This document shows positions 32,495-44,176 of a stretch of DNA of 64,000 bases, piece after piece. The first letter of the stretch is position 1; the number at the start of each line of letters is the position of its first letter. Under the pieces are notes generated by a model, which was given only the letters and a program-made list of their open reading frames with translations, made no database searches and was not told where the DNA came from. The position numbers were made by a program, and so were the translations under genes. Source of the stretch: Arthrobacter sp. SLBN-122 (GTDB taxonomy: Bacteria; Actinomycetota; Actinomycetes; Actinomycetales; Micrococcaceae); NCBI RefSeq assembly GCF_006715165.1, contig NZ_VFMS01000001.1:4154001-4218000 (forward strand). Reading direction: 5' to 3'.

Positions 32495-34194
32495 GTGCAG
32501 CGGCCAGCGTTGGCCTGGCACCAGGCGTTGTACTGCTCCACGTAGGCGTTGTGCTCGGCCAGGGTCTTGGCGAACTTGGTTTCCTTGGTGTCCAGGTTGA
32601 TGGTCACCCAGTACAGGTAATCATTGGCCTTGGGCCGGGCGGCTGCATCGATGGCGGTCTTGCCCGGGGAACCGATGGGCCCCGGCGGCAGGCCGGGATT
32701 GGCGTAGGTGTTGTAGGGGTTGGACTTGTCCTGGCGCTGTTCATCGGTGAAGTTGAAGCTGCGGGTGCCAAGGCCGTACGTGACGGCGGAGTCAACCTGG
32801 AGGAAGCCGCCGGTCTGGTCGTTCGGCTTGAGGCGGTTGTAAATGGCGCCCGCTACGTCGCCGTAGTCGGCCTGGCCGCCCTCGGCCTGGACGATGCTGG
32901 CCACGATGACGGCCTCATACTGCTTGGCCGGATCCGTGATGCCCTGCGACACGAGCTCATCGGTGGTGGCCTTCACCAGCGCCTGCAGGATGTCCTTGGC
33001 TGGCGTTTCCAGCGGGAAACGGTATTCCCCGGGTGCCAGGTAGCCCTCGAGGTTCTTGGCGCTGGCGGGCAGGCCAAACTGCGCCGGCTGGTTGCTGAGG
33101 GCCTGCAGCTGCTGGACGGAGATCCCGGATCCCTCCGAAATCGACTGCAGGGATTCACCGATCCTCAAGCCTGCGCTGAGGGCGAAGTAGATGACTTTCG
33201 TCTTGTCCTTGCCCACCAGGATGTTCACCGCGTCGGCGTTCTTCATCTCGGTTTTGAAGATGTAGTCGCCCGGCGCAAGCGTGGCGCCGGACGCATGGAA
33301 CGCCTGCATGAAGGTATCCGCGTTGGCAACGACACGCTTGTTTTCCAGGTCGGTGGCTACTGAACGGGTTCCCTCGCCGCTCTCCACCGTTATTTGGACC
33401 TCACCCGTTCCGGGACCGGGGAAGTCCGACGGCTTGCCGTTACCGAGAAGGGGCTTGAGGAACTGGGCTCCCACGGCTACGGCGATCACGAAGACAGCGA
33501 GCGTCAGGAACAGGGCCAGCAGCCTGCGGCGGCGCCGGACCTTCTTCGATGGGCGCGGCACTACCTGGGCTGCCGATGAGCCGGGAAGCAGTCCGTGATC
33601 CGCACCGTAGTGGTGTTCGTCGTGGTGCTGGACATCGTGGTGCGGCGCATCCACGTGGCCGTCGTCGTGGTACCCGGCGGCGTGGTGGCCATGGTCGTGG
33701 TGCACTTCCTGGTAGTCGTGCGCGCCGGCTCCGTGGTGCAGGTCCGCTTCGTGGTGCACGCCGGCGTACTGGACCTCGTCCGCCCGGTACGCCACGCTGT
33801 CCCCGTAGGCAACGTCGTCGTGGTGCTCGACGGCGGCGTGGTGCTCGACGTCGTCGTGGGATTCAAGAGGGTGGGGGGCATCCGCGGCGGCATCGTTCGC
33901 GTGGGAAGTGTCCGGGTGCTGCTCATCCTGGATCGACGGCGGTGCTTCCGGCGCTGCCGGTACGTCCCGGGCGCCGGGCAACGGGGCAAACGAGGGCTCC
34001 GCTGCGGGAGGCGCAACGGCCGGCGGCGCGGCGGGGGCTGGCGGGACGTCGCCGGTTTCGTAGGCGTGCTCGGGCACGGTGTCCTGCCCACCGGTATGGG
34101 TCTTCTCCCGTGCCCGCAGTTCCTTGCGGGTCAACGGCCTCCCGGCCCCGGTATCCAGCGGGCCGGAGGCGTCGTCAATGTTGGCAGGGCTCAC
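32491..34194 (-). CDS. mltG: Endolytic murein transglycosylase MltG with histidine-rich N-terminal region
   Basis: Cuts nascent glycan strands in the cell wall, fixing their length. In this 567-residue protein residues 1-90 are Pro/Ala-rich, 93-200 hold 27 histidines among Asp and Glu, and KKVRRRRR (217-224) precedes one membrane helix (about 225-244). The YceG domain follows: VIVASIVQAEGG with the catalytic Glu region, YGDVAGAIYNRL, NPYNTYANPGLPPGPIG. The His-rich part lies on the cytoplasmic side and is unusual. The GTG at 34194 overlaps the ruvX stop by four bases. Confidence 0.95.
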   Translation of the reverse strand: MSPANIDDASGPLDTGAGRPLTRKELRAREKTHTGGQDTVPEHAYETGDVPPAPAAPPAVAPPAAEPSFAPLPGARDVPAAPEAPPSIQDEQHPDTSHANDAAADAPHPLESHDDVEHHAAVEHHDDVAYGDSVAYRADEVQYAGVHHEADLHHGAGAHDYQEVHHDHGHHAAGYHDDGHVDAPHHDVQHHDEHHYGADHGLLPGSSAAQVVPRPSKKVRRRRRLLALFLTLAVFVIAVAVGAQFLKPLLGNGKPSDFPGPGTGEVQITVESGEGTRSVATDLENKRVVANADTFMQAFHASGATLAPGDYIFKTEMKNADAVNILVGKDKTKVIYFALSAGLRIGESLQSISEGSGISVQQLQALSNQPAQFGLPASAKNLEGYLAPGEYRFPLETPAKDILQALVKATTDELVSQGITDPAKQYEAVIVASIVQAEGGQADYGDVAGAIYNRLKPNDQTGGFLQVDSAVTYGLGTRSFNFTDEQRQDKSNPYNTYANPGLPPGPIGSPGKTAIDAAARPKANDYLYWVTINLDTKETKFAKTLAEHNAYVEQYNAWCQANAGRCT

Positions 34195-34790
34195 TGTTGC
34201 CTTCCATTATCTGAAGATTGTGCCGTGTCTGCGGGGGCGGCGCGGACCGATTCGTCCACCCCACCGGTCCCCTGGTCCACGGACGGGGATGGCGCTGTCA
34301 CGCGTGAGCCGACATCGGCTCCCCTGGCTTTTTGCATGTCGATGGCGTGCTGAAGAATACCCGCTGCCGCGACCTGATCAACTACTTTACGGTGGTCCCT
34401 GCTGCTCATGCCAGCTTCATGCAGGTTCCGGTGGGCCGTGACACTGCTGAGGCGCTCGTCCACGAGGTTCACCGGGACAGCAAGCCCGCGCCGTGAAAAC
34501 TCGGCCGCGAGGAGCAGGGCGTAGTCCATGGCCATCCTTGCGGAGGCATGTTCCTCGCCCTTCATCGTCCTGGGCAGTCCGACGATGACCTGCACCGCCC
34601 CAAGTTCCTCCGCCAGGCCGGCGATGACGCGCACGTCCGAATTCTTTTTGGCGTTCCGGTCAAGGGTCTTGTACGGCGTGGCCAGGATGGAGTCTCGGTC
34701 GCAGACCGCCACCCCCACCCGTACGGTGCCGACGTCCACCCCCAGTTTGACGCCCTGGGGGTATCCGCCGGCAGCAACAGGATTGGTCAT
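34191..34790 (-). CDS. ruvX: Putative pre-16S rRNA nuclease (YqgF/RuvX family)
   Basis: A 199-residue RNase H-fold protein implicated in 5' maturation of 16S rRNA. LGVDVGTVRVGVAV, VGLPRTMKGEE, LVDERLSSVTA and VDQVAAAGILQHAID give the acidic active-site residues. The C-terminal 50 residues are a non-conserved Ser/Ala/Asp-rich tail. The ATG at 34790 gives MTNPVAAGGYPQG; the longer open frame overlaps alaS and is not used. Confidence 0.93.
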   Translation of the reverse strand: MTNPVAAGGYPQGVKLGVDVGTVRVGVAVCDRDSILATPYKTLDRNAKKNSDVRVIAGLAEELGAVQVIVGLPRTMKGEEHASARMAMDYALLLAAEFSRRGLAVPVNLVDERLSSVTAHRNLHEAGMSSRDHRKVVDQVAAAGILQHAIDMQKARGADVGSRVTAPSPSVDQGTGGVDESVRAAPADTAQSSDNGRQQ

Positions 34791-34797
34791 GACTGGA

Positions 34798-37476
<2,679 letters not shown>

Positions 37477-37602
37477 GAGCTGTTTTCTTACCCTTCTTGG
37501 TCCGCGCCGCCAGGCGGCACGGATATTTCGTTCAGGTGGCACGGTTCCCGGAACGGGTTCCTGCCGGTTGTTGGCTTATGCCGGTGTGGTGCCTCGCGGG
37601 GG

Positions 37603-37833
37603 TCAGCGGCGGACCAATTCCGCGGACTCCACGCCCAGGGCGGTCCGCAGGTCGGTTTCCCGTTCACGCATTCCTGCGCGGACGGCGTCGGCGAAGTCGT
37701 ACACCCCGTCGGCGAGCTGCCCCACAGCACGGTTGAGGCCTGCCGGCCCCAGCGCGGACTGGGTCTGGCTCACTTTGCGAAAGGCAATGACTCCAATGGC
37801 CACGCCGATTCCCATCCAAACAATTCTTTTCAT
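37603..37833 (-). CDS. Small single-pass membrane protein, function unknown
   Basis: A 76-residue protein with one N-terminal membrane segment (about residues 4-18, IVWMGIGVAIGVIAF) and a helical charged remainder. Such a gene commonly lies between the DUF948 gene and alaS in Actinobacteria. Nothing points to a specific role. It begins 17 bases after the DUF948 gene, so the two are probably made together. Confidence 0.7.
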   Translation of the reverse strand: MKRIVWMGIGVAIGVIAFRKVSQTQSALGPAGLNRAVGQLADGVYDFADAVRAGMRERETDLRTALGVESAELVRR

Positions 37834-37850
37834 GTTCGTTCTCTTCGAAT

Positions 37851-38225
37851 CTAGCGGCTGCGGCGGCCGGCAGCGGGCTTCCGGCGGTTGGCGAAGGCGC
37901 TGCGCACGCCGTAGCTGAACGCCGCGACCTTGATCAGCGGCGAACCGACGGTGGCGGCCACAAGCGAGGACAGGGCGGAAATGTTCGCGGACGCATCGGA
38001 GACGTTGGACGAGATACCGTCCACCTTCTTCAACTGCTGGTTGGTGGTGGAGACGGTAGCCGTCACCTCGTCCATCAGGGGCGTGGCGCCGTCGCTGATG
38101 GACCTGATGGCGGTCCGCACCTCGTCGAAGACTTTACCCAGCTTCAGGATCGGGACCGCGAGCAGCAGCACCAGGAGCGCAAACACCCCGGCAGCGATCA
38201 GGCCGGCAATATCGCCACCAGACAT
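37851..38225 (-). CDS. DUF948 domain-containing membrane protein
   Basis: A 124-residue protein with one N-terminal membrane helix (GLIAAGVFALLVLLLAVPI) and an amphipathic helical region of about 70 residues rich in Ser, Thr and Val that is predicted to form a coiled coil, as in the DUF948 family. The tail is basic (NRRKPAAGRRSR). The ATG at 38225 follows GAGGAGATG. Its function is unknown; it is found upstream of alaS in many Actinobacteria. Confidence 0.85.
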   Translation of the reverse strand: MSGGDIAGLIAAGVFALLVLLLAVPILKLGKVFDEVRTAIRSISDGATPLMDEVTATVSTTNQQLKKVDGISSNVSDASANISALSSLVAATVGSPLIKVAAFSYGVRSAFANRRKPAAGRRSR

Positions 38226-38319
38226 AGACGTTCATCTCCTCGAAATTCTGTGGTTGAGCCACATCCGCGGCATGCACGGAAAGCCCGTTGCGCAGATGTC
38301 CCCCAAGTACCTTACATAC

Positions 38320-38354
38320 AAAGAAGCCCGCGGCGCTTGCCACGGGCTTCTTTG
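38320..38354. terminator. Terminator downstream of rpsD
   Basis: AAGAAGCCCG pairs with CGGGCTTCTT in a stem extended by GGC/GCC around a four-base loop, followed by TTTG on the minus strand. It separates rpsD from the DUF948-alaS series. Confidence 0.85.
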
Positions 38355-38370
38355 GATACGCTGCTGGGAT

Positions 38371-38997
38371 TTAGCGTGCGTAGAATTCGACGACGAGCTG
38401 CTCTTCGCAGGTCACCGGGATTTCCGAGCGCTTGGGGCGGCGGACCAGGCGTGCCTGCAGGGCTTCCAGCTTGACGTCCAGGTAGGCCGGAACGGCAGGC
38501 AGGACATCGCGGTGTGCACCGGCTGCGGCAACCTGGAGCGGAACCATGGTCTCGCTGCGGCTGTGGACGTGGACCAGCTGGCCCTCGCCGACGCGGAACG
38601 ACGGGCGGTCAACGCGGATGCCGTCAACCATGATGTGACGGTGCACAACCAGCTGGCGGGCCTGGGCGATGGTGCGGGCGAAACCGGCACGCAGGACCAG
38701 GGCGTCGAGGCGCATTTCGAGCAGTTCGATGAGGTTTTCACCGGTCAGGCCCTTGGTGCGGCGGGCTTCCTCGAAGGCACGGGTCATCTGTGCTTCGCGG
38801 ATGCCGTACTGGGCGCGCAGGCGCTGCTTTTCGCGCAGACGTACGGCGTAGTCGGAGTCCTGCTTCTTGCGGGCACGGCCATGCTCACCGGGGCCGTACG
38901 GGCGGCGCTCCATGTACTTGGCGGCCTTGGGGGTCAGAGCGATGCCGAGGGACCGCGAGAGGCGGGCCTGACGGCGAGCACGAGTGTTGTTAGCCAC
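38371..38997 (-). CDS. rpsD: 30S ribosomal protein S4
   Basis: A primary 16S rRNA-binding protein, 208 residues. NNTRARRQARLSRSLGIAL starts the protein, RRPYGPGEHGRARKKQDSDY follows, and the S4 RNA-binding domain covers about 97-160 (RLDALVLRAGFARTIAQARQ). The N-terminal zinc-binding cysteines found in some S4 proteins are absent, so this is the zinc-free form. The GTG at 38997 follows GGAAGGACACCA. It stands alone with its own terminator. Confidence 0.97.
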   Translation of the reverse strand: MANNTRARRQARLSRSLGIALTPKAAKYMERRPYGPGEHGRARKKQDSDYAVRLREKQRLRAQYGIREAQMTRAFEEARRTKGLTGENLIELLEMRLDALVLRAGFARTIAQARQLVVHRHIMVDGIRVDRPSFRVGEGQLVHVHSRSETMVPLQVAAAGAHRDVLPAVPAYLDVKLEALQARLVRRPKRSEIPVTCEEQLVVEFYAR

Positions 38998-39166
38998 TGG
39001 TGTCCTTCCAATATCTACGGTTGTCAGTGTTACTGGCCTCCAGGATGGAGAGCATCGGCCAACCGCCGCCTTTTGCTACTGGGCCCAGGGCATAGCCTTC
39101 CCAACGTGAATTGGGGAGATTTTGCGTCCGTGCCTTGCCAGACAAACATCCAGCCTACCACGGCAG

Positions 39167-40621
39167 CTACTTGCCCCGCACAATCTTCCGCAGGCGCTCC
39201 AGCCGCTGGGCGATGTCCCTTTCCGCGCCGTTGCCGGTGGGCTGGTAGTAGTCCCGGCCCACCAGGTCGTCCGGCGGGTACTGCTGGGTGGCCACTGCGT
39301 GTGGGGCGTCATGGGCGTACTTGTAGCCCACGCCGTGTCCCAGCTGCTTGGACCCGGGGTAGTGCGCGTCCCGCAGGTGCGCCGGAATCCCGACTCCGAG
39401 GCCTGCCCGCACGTCGGCGATGGCCTTGTTGATGCCCATGTAGGCCGCGTTCGATTTTGGTGCGGTGGCCAGGTGGACCACGGCTTCAGCCAGGATGATC
39501 CGCCCCTCCGGCATCCCGATCAGCTGCACCGCCTGCGCCGCGGCCACGGCGGTCTGCAGCGCGGTGGGGTCAGCCATGCCCACGTCCTCTGCGGCGGAAA
39601 TGACGATCCGCCGGGCCACGAACCGCGGATCCTCCCCCGCTTCCAGCATCCGGGCGAGGTAATGCAGGGCGGCGTCAACGTCCGAGCCCCTGATGGACTT
39701 GATGAAGGCGCTGATGACGTCGTAGTGCTGGTCGCCGGCGCGGTCATAGCGGACAGCGGCGGCGTCCAGGGCGCGTTCGGTGTGGCGCAGTTCAACGATG
39801 ACCGGCTCCGCGGTGGCCGGCACGTCAGCTGCGCTGTCCTCCCCCACGGAACGTTCGACGTCGTCCGCGTCACCGAAAGCCACGCCCGCCGCGGCCTCCA
39901 GCGCGGTGAGCGCCCTGCGCGCGTCCCCGCCGGACAGCCGGACCAGGTGGTCCAGTGCGTCGTCGCTGAGCCGGACCTTGCCGCCCAGCCCGCGCGGGTC
40001 CTCCACGGCGCGCACCAGGAGGCCCTCGATATCGGCGTCGGTGAGGGGCTTGAGCGTGAGGTGCAGGGAGCGGGACAGCAGGGGCGAGACCACCGAAAAG
40101 GAGGGATTTTCCGTGGTGGCCGCCACCAGGACCACCCATCGGTTTTCGACGCCCGGCAGGAGCGCGTCCTGCTGGGCTTTGTTGAAGCGGTGGATCTCGT
40201 CAAGGAACAGCACTGTGGTGGTCTTGTACAGGTCCCTGGCGGTCAGGGCGTCGTCCATCACGCGGCGTACATCTTTGACGCCTGCGGTGATGGCGGACAG
40301 CTCCACGAATTTCCGCCCGGGTCCGCGGGCTATGACGTGGGCCAGCGTGGTTTTGCCCGTGCCGGGCGGTCCCCACAGGATGAGGGAGGTGGGACCCGCC
40401 GGGCCGGTGGTGTCCGCTCCGGCGCCTGCGGCCAGCTGCCGCAGCGGGGACCCTTGGCCCAGCAGGTGCTGCTGGCCCACTACCTCATCCAGGGTGCGCG
40501 GACGCATCCGGACGGCCAGCGGGCTGCGCGGTGAACCCTTGCCCCGGGAACCGGTGCTTACCCCGGCGACCGGACCGTCGTCGTCGTCGTTTTCCGGCCC
40601 GTGCCCGAAGAGATCATCCAC
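39167..40621 (-). CDS. rarA: Replication-associated recombination protein A (RarA/MgsA AAA+ ATPase)
   Basis: A 484-residue clamp-loader-like ATPase acting at stalled replication forks. [21 protein letters not shown] is the family N-terminus, [13 protein letters not shown] is Walker A and [20 protein letters not shown] is Walker B with its sensor. The C-terminal tetramerisation domain includes [20 protein letters not shown]. An acidic stretch (ENDDDDGP) lies near the N-terminus. The GTG at 40621 is used. Confidence 0.95.
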   Translation of the reverse strand: MDDLFGHGPENDDDDGPVAGVSTGSRGKGSPRSPLAVRMRPRTLDEVVGQQHLLGQGSPLRQLAAGAGADTTGPAGPTSLILWGPPGTGKTTLAHVIARGPGRKFVELSAITAGVKDVRRVMDDALTARDLYKTTTVLFLDEIHRFNKAQQDALLPGVENRWVVLVAATTENPSFSVVSPLLSRSLHLTLKPLTDADIEGLLVRAVEDPRGLGGKVRLSDDALDHLVRLSGGDARRALTALEAAAGVAFGDADDVERSVGEDSAADVPATAEPVIVELRHTERALDAAAVRYDRAGDQHYDVISAFIKSIRGSDVDAALHYLARMLEAGEDPRFVARRIVISAAEDVGMADPTALQTAVAAAQAVQLIGMPEGRIILAEAVVHLATAPKSNAAYMGINKAIADVRAGLGVGIPAHLRDAHYPGSKQLGHGVGYKYAHDAPHAVATQQYPPDDLVGRDYYQPTGNGAERDIAQRLERLRKIVRGK

Positions 40622-40685
40622 ATAGATAGGCTACTTCCAGTTGACCCCTCCTTTTCGTCGGGGCCCTGACACCGAAGGAACCCCC

Positions 40686-41354
40686 ATGCCTGCCCCCGCC
40701 GCCGCCAACGGTCCGCCCTCCGTCCGGACCGCGTTCGTGCCCGGTGCCCGGCTGGCCGGCTGGGCGGACCGGTTCGGCGCCTCACACGGCGGGTACACGC
40801 TGCAGGATAACGACGACGGCCTCCGCCTTGTGGCGGCTGACGGCACCGGGGCGCTGCTGCAGGCGCCGTGGCCGGCTGACGGGCGGCCGGGACGCGGCAG
40901 CGGGCCACTGGAGCGGCTGGCCGCGCTTGCGTCCCAGCCGCGCCCGCTGGGACTGCTGCTGGTGCGGCGGGGCGGCTACGGCATCGGGGTTGCCAGCGAG
41001 GGTGTGCTGCTGGCGTCCAAGGCAGGCACCAGGTACGTCCAGTCGCGCACAGCTGCGGGTGGCCAGTCCCAGCAGCGGTTCGCGCGCCGCCGCTCCAACC
41101 AGGCGGACGCGTTGGTGTCGGCAGTGGCACAGCAGGCGGCCGAAGTCTTTTGCGCAGCTACCTTCGAGTACGTGGTGCCGGGCGGCGACCGGACCCTGGC
41201 CGACCTGGTCCTGGAGGAACCGGCCCTGCGTGATTACGCCCGCCTGCCGCGCCTCGCCTACCTGGACGTGGCGGAGCCCCGGGCCGCTGTCCTGAAGAAG
41301 GCCGCGGCGGACGCCTGCTCGGTCCGGATCACGGTGACCGACCCGCCAGGCTGA
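40686..41354 (+). CDS. acVLRF1 family peptidyl-tRNA hydrolase (Vms1-like release factor)
   Basis: A 222-residue member of the actinobacterial Vms1-like release factor family. The central motif TAAGGQSQQRFARRRSNQAD carries GGQ at residues 125-127, like the peptide-release loops of release factors and of Vms1/ANKZF1. By family it should free nascent chains from peptidyl-tRNA on split or stalled ribosomes. The ATG at 40686 follows GAAGGA; the longer frame from 40641 adds non-conserved residues. Divergent from rarA. Confidence 0.85.
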   Translation: MPAPAAANGPPSVRTAFVPGARLAGWADRFGASHGGYTLQDNDDGLRLVAADGTGALLQAPWPADGRPGRGSGPLERLAALASQPRPLGLLLVRRGGYGIGVASEGVLLASKAGTRYVQSRTAAGGQSQQRFARRRSNQADALVSAVAQQAAEVFCAATFEYVVPGGDRTLADLVLEEPALRDYARLPRLAYLDVAEPRAAVLKKAAADACSVRITVTDPPG

Positions 41355-41370
41355 GCCTGCCGGGGAAGGC

Positions 41371-42201
41371 TCAACAGCCAGCCGGCGCGCGGCGGGGGCG
41401 TTCCTGGCGGTAAAGGTACCGGCCCGCCTCCCGGAATCCTGCTTGTGCATACAACGCCTGTGCCCCTTGGTTGGCGGCGGTGACCAGGAGCCAGAAGTCC
41501 GCGACGCCCTGTTCCACACCGGCCTGCAGCAGGGCACGCATGATGGCTGTGCCGAAGCCACGGCGGCGGGCGTCCGGCAGGGTGGCCATGCAGTACAGGC
41601 CGCCATGCCTGGTGCCGTTGGGAAGGGCCAGCCGGCCGACGGCGGCGGCCTTGCCGTTCGCGTCCCGCACCAGGGCATACAGCGACGGGCACCCTTCGAG
41701 AATCGCCCGTGCGGTTGCCAGGGCATCCTCCCCTCCACGGCCGTCCACGTCCCACCAGACCCGCAGCCAGTCCGGGGACGGTACCGATGACAGCTCGACC
41801 GGCGACAGCCCGGTTGCCGCGGTGGCTGGGGCGGCGTCCGGGAACGGATCCGTCGTTGCACTGCGCGTCATGACCAGTGTCTCGGACTGGCGGGTGAAGC
41901 CTTCAGCATCGAGCAGGTCGTGGAGTGCCGACGCGGCAGGGTTGTCGAACAGCTGGAAGATGACAGGCAGGCGTCGCCTGCGGTACCAGGCCCGGGCTTT
42001 GCGGAGCAGGCCGGGAAGGTCGTCACCGGACTGGCCGGCAGTGAGGGAACGCGGCCAGATGGAGTTGGCACGCTGGGTCACGCCGCCGGCTGCGCGCAGG
42101 GTCCAGCCGCCGGCGTCGTGCCGTTCCAGGGCAGGCCAGGCGGCATCCATGGCGGCTTCGAGGTCCACGGGTGAGGGTTCGATGGTGCCCAAGGCGGACA
42201 A
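41371..42201 (-). CDS. GNAT family N-acetyltransferase
   Basis: A 276-residue protein with an N-terminal GNAT-like half lacking obvious acetyl-CoA residues and a C-terminal GNAT domain with LPDARRRGFGTAIMRALL (pyrophosphate loop) and NQGAQALYAQAGFREAGRYLY. The substrate is unknown. The TTG at 42201 follows GGAGCTG; an internal ATG 17 codons later is the main alternative. It lies downstream of aspS behind a terminator and convergent with the acVLRF1 gene, 16 bases apart. Confidence 0.85.
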   Translation of the reverse strand: MSALGTIEPSPVDLEAAMDAAWPALERHDAGGWTLRAAGGVTQRANSIWPRSLTAGQSGDDLPGLLRKARAWYRRRRLPVIFQLFDNPAASALHDLLDAEGFTRQSETLVMTRSATTDPFPDAAPATAATGLSPVELSSVPSPDWLRVWWDVDGRGGEDALATARAILEGCPSLYALVRDANGKAAAVGRLALPNGTRHGGLYCMATLPDARRRGFGTAIMRALLQAGVEQGVADFWLLVTAANQGAQALYAQAGFREAGRYLYRQERPRRAPAGC

Positions 42202-42224
42202 CGGACAGCTCCTTTGTTAACAGC

Positions 42225-42254
42225 GGAGGCTCCCCGGTGATCCGGGGAGCCTCC
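42225..42254. terminator. Terminator downstream of aspS
   Basis: A perfect 13-bp stem, GGAGGCTCCCCGG and its complement with a four-base loop, lies between the aspS stop and the GNAT start. There is no long T-tract. Read-through could still feed the GNAT gene. Confidence 0.75.
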
Positions 42255-42283
42255 CTGGCCGCCTTATGGCAGCGTCCGTGCTG

Positions 42284-44080
42284 CTACTGCTTCTCTTCGG
42301 GCTTCTTCTCTTCCGGCTTCTTCGCCTCAGGCTTGAAGTCCACGCCTGCCTCCTTGCGCTGCTGCGGCGTGATGGGGGCCGGAGCATCCGTCAGGGGGTC
42401 GTGGCCGCCGCCGGACTTCGGGAAAGCGATGACGTCGCGGATGGACTCAACGCCCGCCAGCAGCGACACCACCCGGTCCCAGCCGAAGGCAATGCCGCCG
42501 TGCGGCGGGGCGCCGTACTTGAACCCCTCCAGCAGGAAGCCGAACTTCGTCTGGGCATCATCCTTGTCCAGGCCCATCAGCTCAAACACGCGCTCCTGCA
42601 CGTCACGCTGGTGGATACGGATGGACCCGCCGCCGATTTCGTTGCCGTTGCAGACGATGTCGTAGGCATAGGAAAGTGCCGACTCGGGATCCTTGTCAAA
42701 AGTGTCAAGGAACTCCGGCTTGGGCGAGGTGAAGGCGTGGTGGACAGCGGTCCACTGCCCTCCGCCGACGGCGACATCGCCCGAGGCAACAGCGGCTGCG
42801 GCCGGCTCGAACATCGGCGCGTCCACGACCCAGCAGAAGGCCCAGGCGGTGGGGTCGATCAGGCCCGTGCGGTGGCCGATCTCGACGCGTGCAGCGCCCA
42901 GCAGGGCACGCGACGGCGTCTTCTCACCCGCTGCGAAGAAGATGCAGTCGCCGGGCTTGGCGCCAACGGCGTCAGCCAGGCCCGCGCGCTCGATCTCGGT
43001 GAGGTTCTTGGCCACCGGGCCGGCAAGCTCGCCGTCTTCCTTGTACAGGACATAAGCCAGGCCCTTGGCGCCGCGCTGCTTGGCCCATTCCTGCCAGGCG
43101 TCAAGGGCGCGGCGCGCCTGTGAGGCGCCACCGGGCATGACGACGGCGCCGACGTAGGGTGCCTTGAATACGCCGAAGTTGGTGTCCTTGAAGAAGTCGG
43201 TGAGCTCGGTCAGTTCCTGGCCGAAACGCAGGTCCGGCTTGTCCGAGCCGTAGCGCGCCATCGCATCGGCATACGTGATGCGCTGGATGGGCGTGGGGAT
43301 GTCGACGCCGATGAGCTGCCATACCGCTTTGACGATGTTTTCGCCCAGCCGGATGATGTCGTCCTGGTCCACGAAGCTCGCCTCGATGTCCAGCTGGGTG
43401 AACTCCGGCTGCCGGTCCGCGCGGAAGTCCTCGTCACGGTAGCAGCGGGCAATCTGGTAGTACTTTTCGAAGCCGCCCACCTGCAGCAGCTGCTTGAACA
43501 GCTGCGGGGACTGCGGCAGCGCGTACCAGGAACCCGGGGCCAGGCGTGCCGGAACCAGGAAGTCACGGGCGCCTTCCGGCGTCGAACGGGTCAGTGTGGG
43601 TGTCTCGATCTCCACGTAGCCCTCATGGTGGAGCAGCTCGCGCGCCACCCGGTTCGCCTCGGAACGGAGGCGCAGGTTGCGGCTGGGGCCGGGACGGCGA
43701 AGGTCCAGGTAGCGGTGCTTGAGCCGGGCTTCCTCGCCGACTTCCACGTGCTCGTCGATCTGGAACGGCAGCGGGTCCGAGGTGTTGAGGATGGTGACGT
43801 CCTCGGCGATGACCTCGATGTCGCCCGTGGCCAGCGCCGGGTTCTCGTTGCCTTCCGGGCGCCTGGATACCGTGCCCTTGACCTGCAGGACGTACTCGTT
43901 ACGCAGTCCGTGGAACACTTCTTCCTCGCGGACCACCACCTGGGCCACGCCGGAAGCATCGCGCAGGTCCACGAATGCCACACCACCGTGATCACGGCGG
44001 CGGCCCACCCAGCCGGCCAGGGTTACGGTTTGTCCAATGTGCTCGGAACGAAGGGATCCGAGGTCATGTGTGCGCAGCAC
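42284..44080 (-). CDS. aspS: Aspartyl-tRNA synthetase
   Basis: A class II synthetase of 598 residues. The OB-fold anticodon domain starts [19 protein letters not shown]; motif 2 is [20 protein letters not shown] and motif 3 is [15 protein letters not shown]. The protein ends in a short Lys/Glu/Pro repeat ([12 protein letters not shown]). The GTG at 44080 follows AAAGGCG. The frame runs open for 270 codons upstream, but that part is antisense to the divergent transporter and is not used. Confidence 0.97.
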   Translation of the reverse strand: MLRTHDLGSLRSEHIGQTVTLAGWVGRRRDHGGVAFVDLRDASGVAQVVVREEEVFHGLRNEYVLQVKGTVSRRPEGNENPALATGDIEVIAEDVTILNTSDPLPFQIDEHVEVGEEARLKHRYLDLRRPGPSRNLRLRSEANRVARELLHHEGYVEIETPTLTRSTPEGARDFLVPARLAPGSWYALPQSPQLFKQLLQVGGFEKYYQIARCYRDEDFRADRQPEFTQLDIEASFVDQDDIIRLGENIVKAVWQLIGVDIPTPIQRITYADAMARYGSDKPDLRFGQELTELTDFFKDTNFGVFKAPYVGAVVMPGGASQARRALDAWQEWAKQRGAKGLAYVLYKEDGELAGPVAKNLTEIERAGLADAVGAKPGDCIFFAAGEKTPSRALLGAARVEIGHRTGLIDPTAWAFCWVVDAPMFEPAAAAVASGDVAVGGGQWTAVHHAFTSPKPEFLDTFDKDPESALSYAYDIVCNGNEIGGGSIRIHQRDVQERVFELMGLDKDDAQTKFGFLLEGFKYGAPPHGGIAFGWDRVVSLLAGVESIRDVIAFPKSGGGHDPLTDAPAPITPQQRKEAGVDFKPEAKKPEEKKPEEKQ

Positions 44081-44119
44081 AGCACGCCTTTCTGCGGGAA
44101 AACAGTGGGAAGTCAATAT

Positions 44120-44138
44120 GATCGTTGCGGGAACGATC
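44120..44138. promoter_or_regulatory. Inverted repeat between aspS and the APC transporter
   Basis: GATCGTT and AACGATC separated by five bases form a perfect repeat in the 96-base divergent intergenic region. It overlaps TATGAT (44117-44122), a possible -10 for the transporter. It may be an operator; no regulator gene is nearby. Confidence 0.35.
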
Positions 44139-44176
44139 CCGTCCGAGTTTACCCGTTGGAAAGGGACTGCCGCCGC

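Noticed and set aside
33595-33918. Plus-strand frame of 252 codons rich in Val and Arg opposite the MltG His-rich region
   Set aside because: It is the antisense reading of GTG/CAC-rich His codons and has no start signal or homology.
37530-37562. T-box-like sequence AGGTGGCACGG upstream of alaS
   Set aside because: It is on the plus strand, pointing away from alaS, with no specifier stem or following gene; a chance match.
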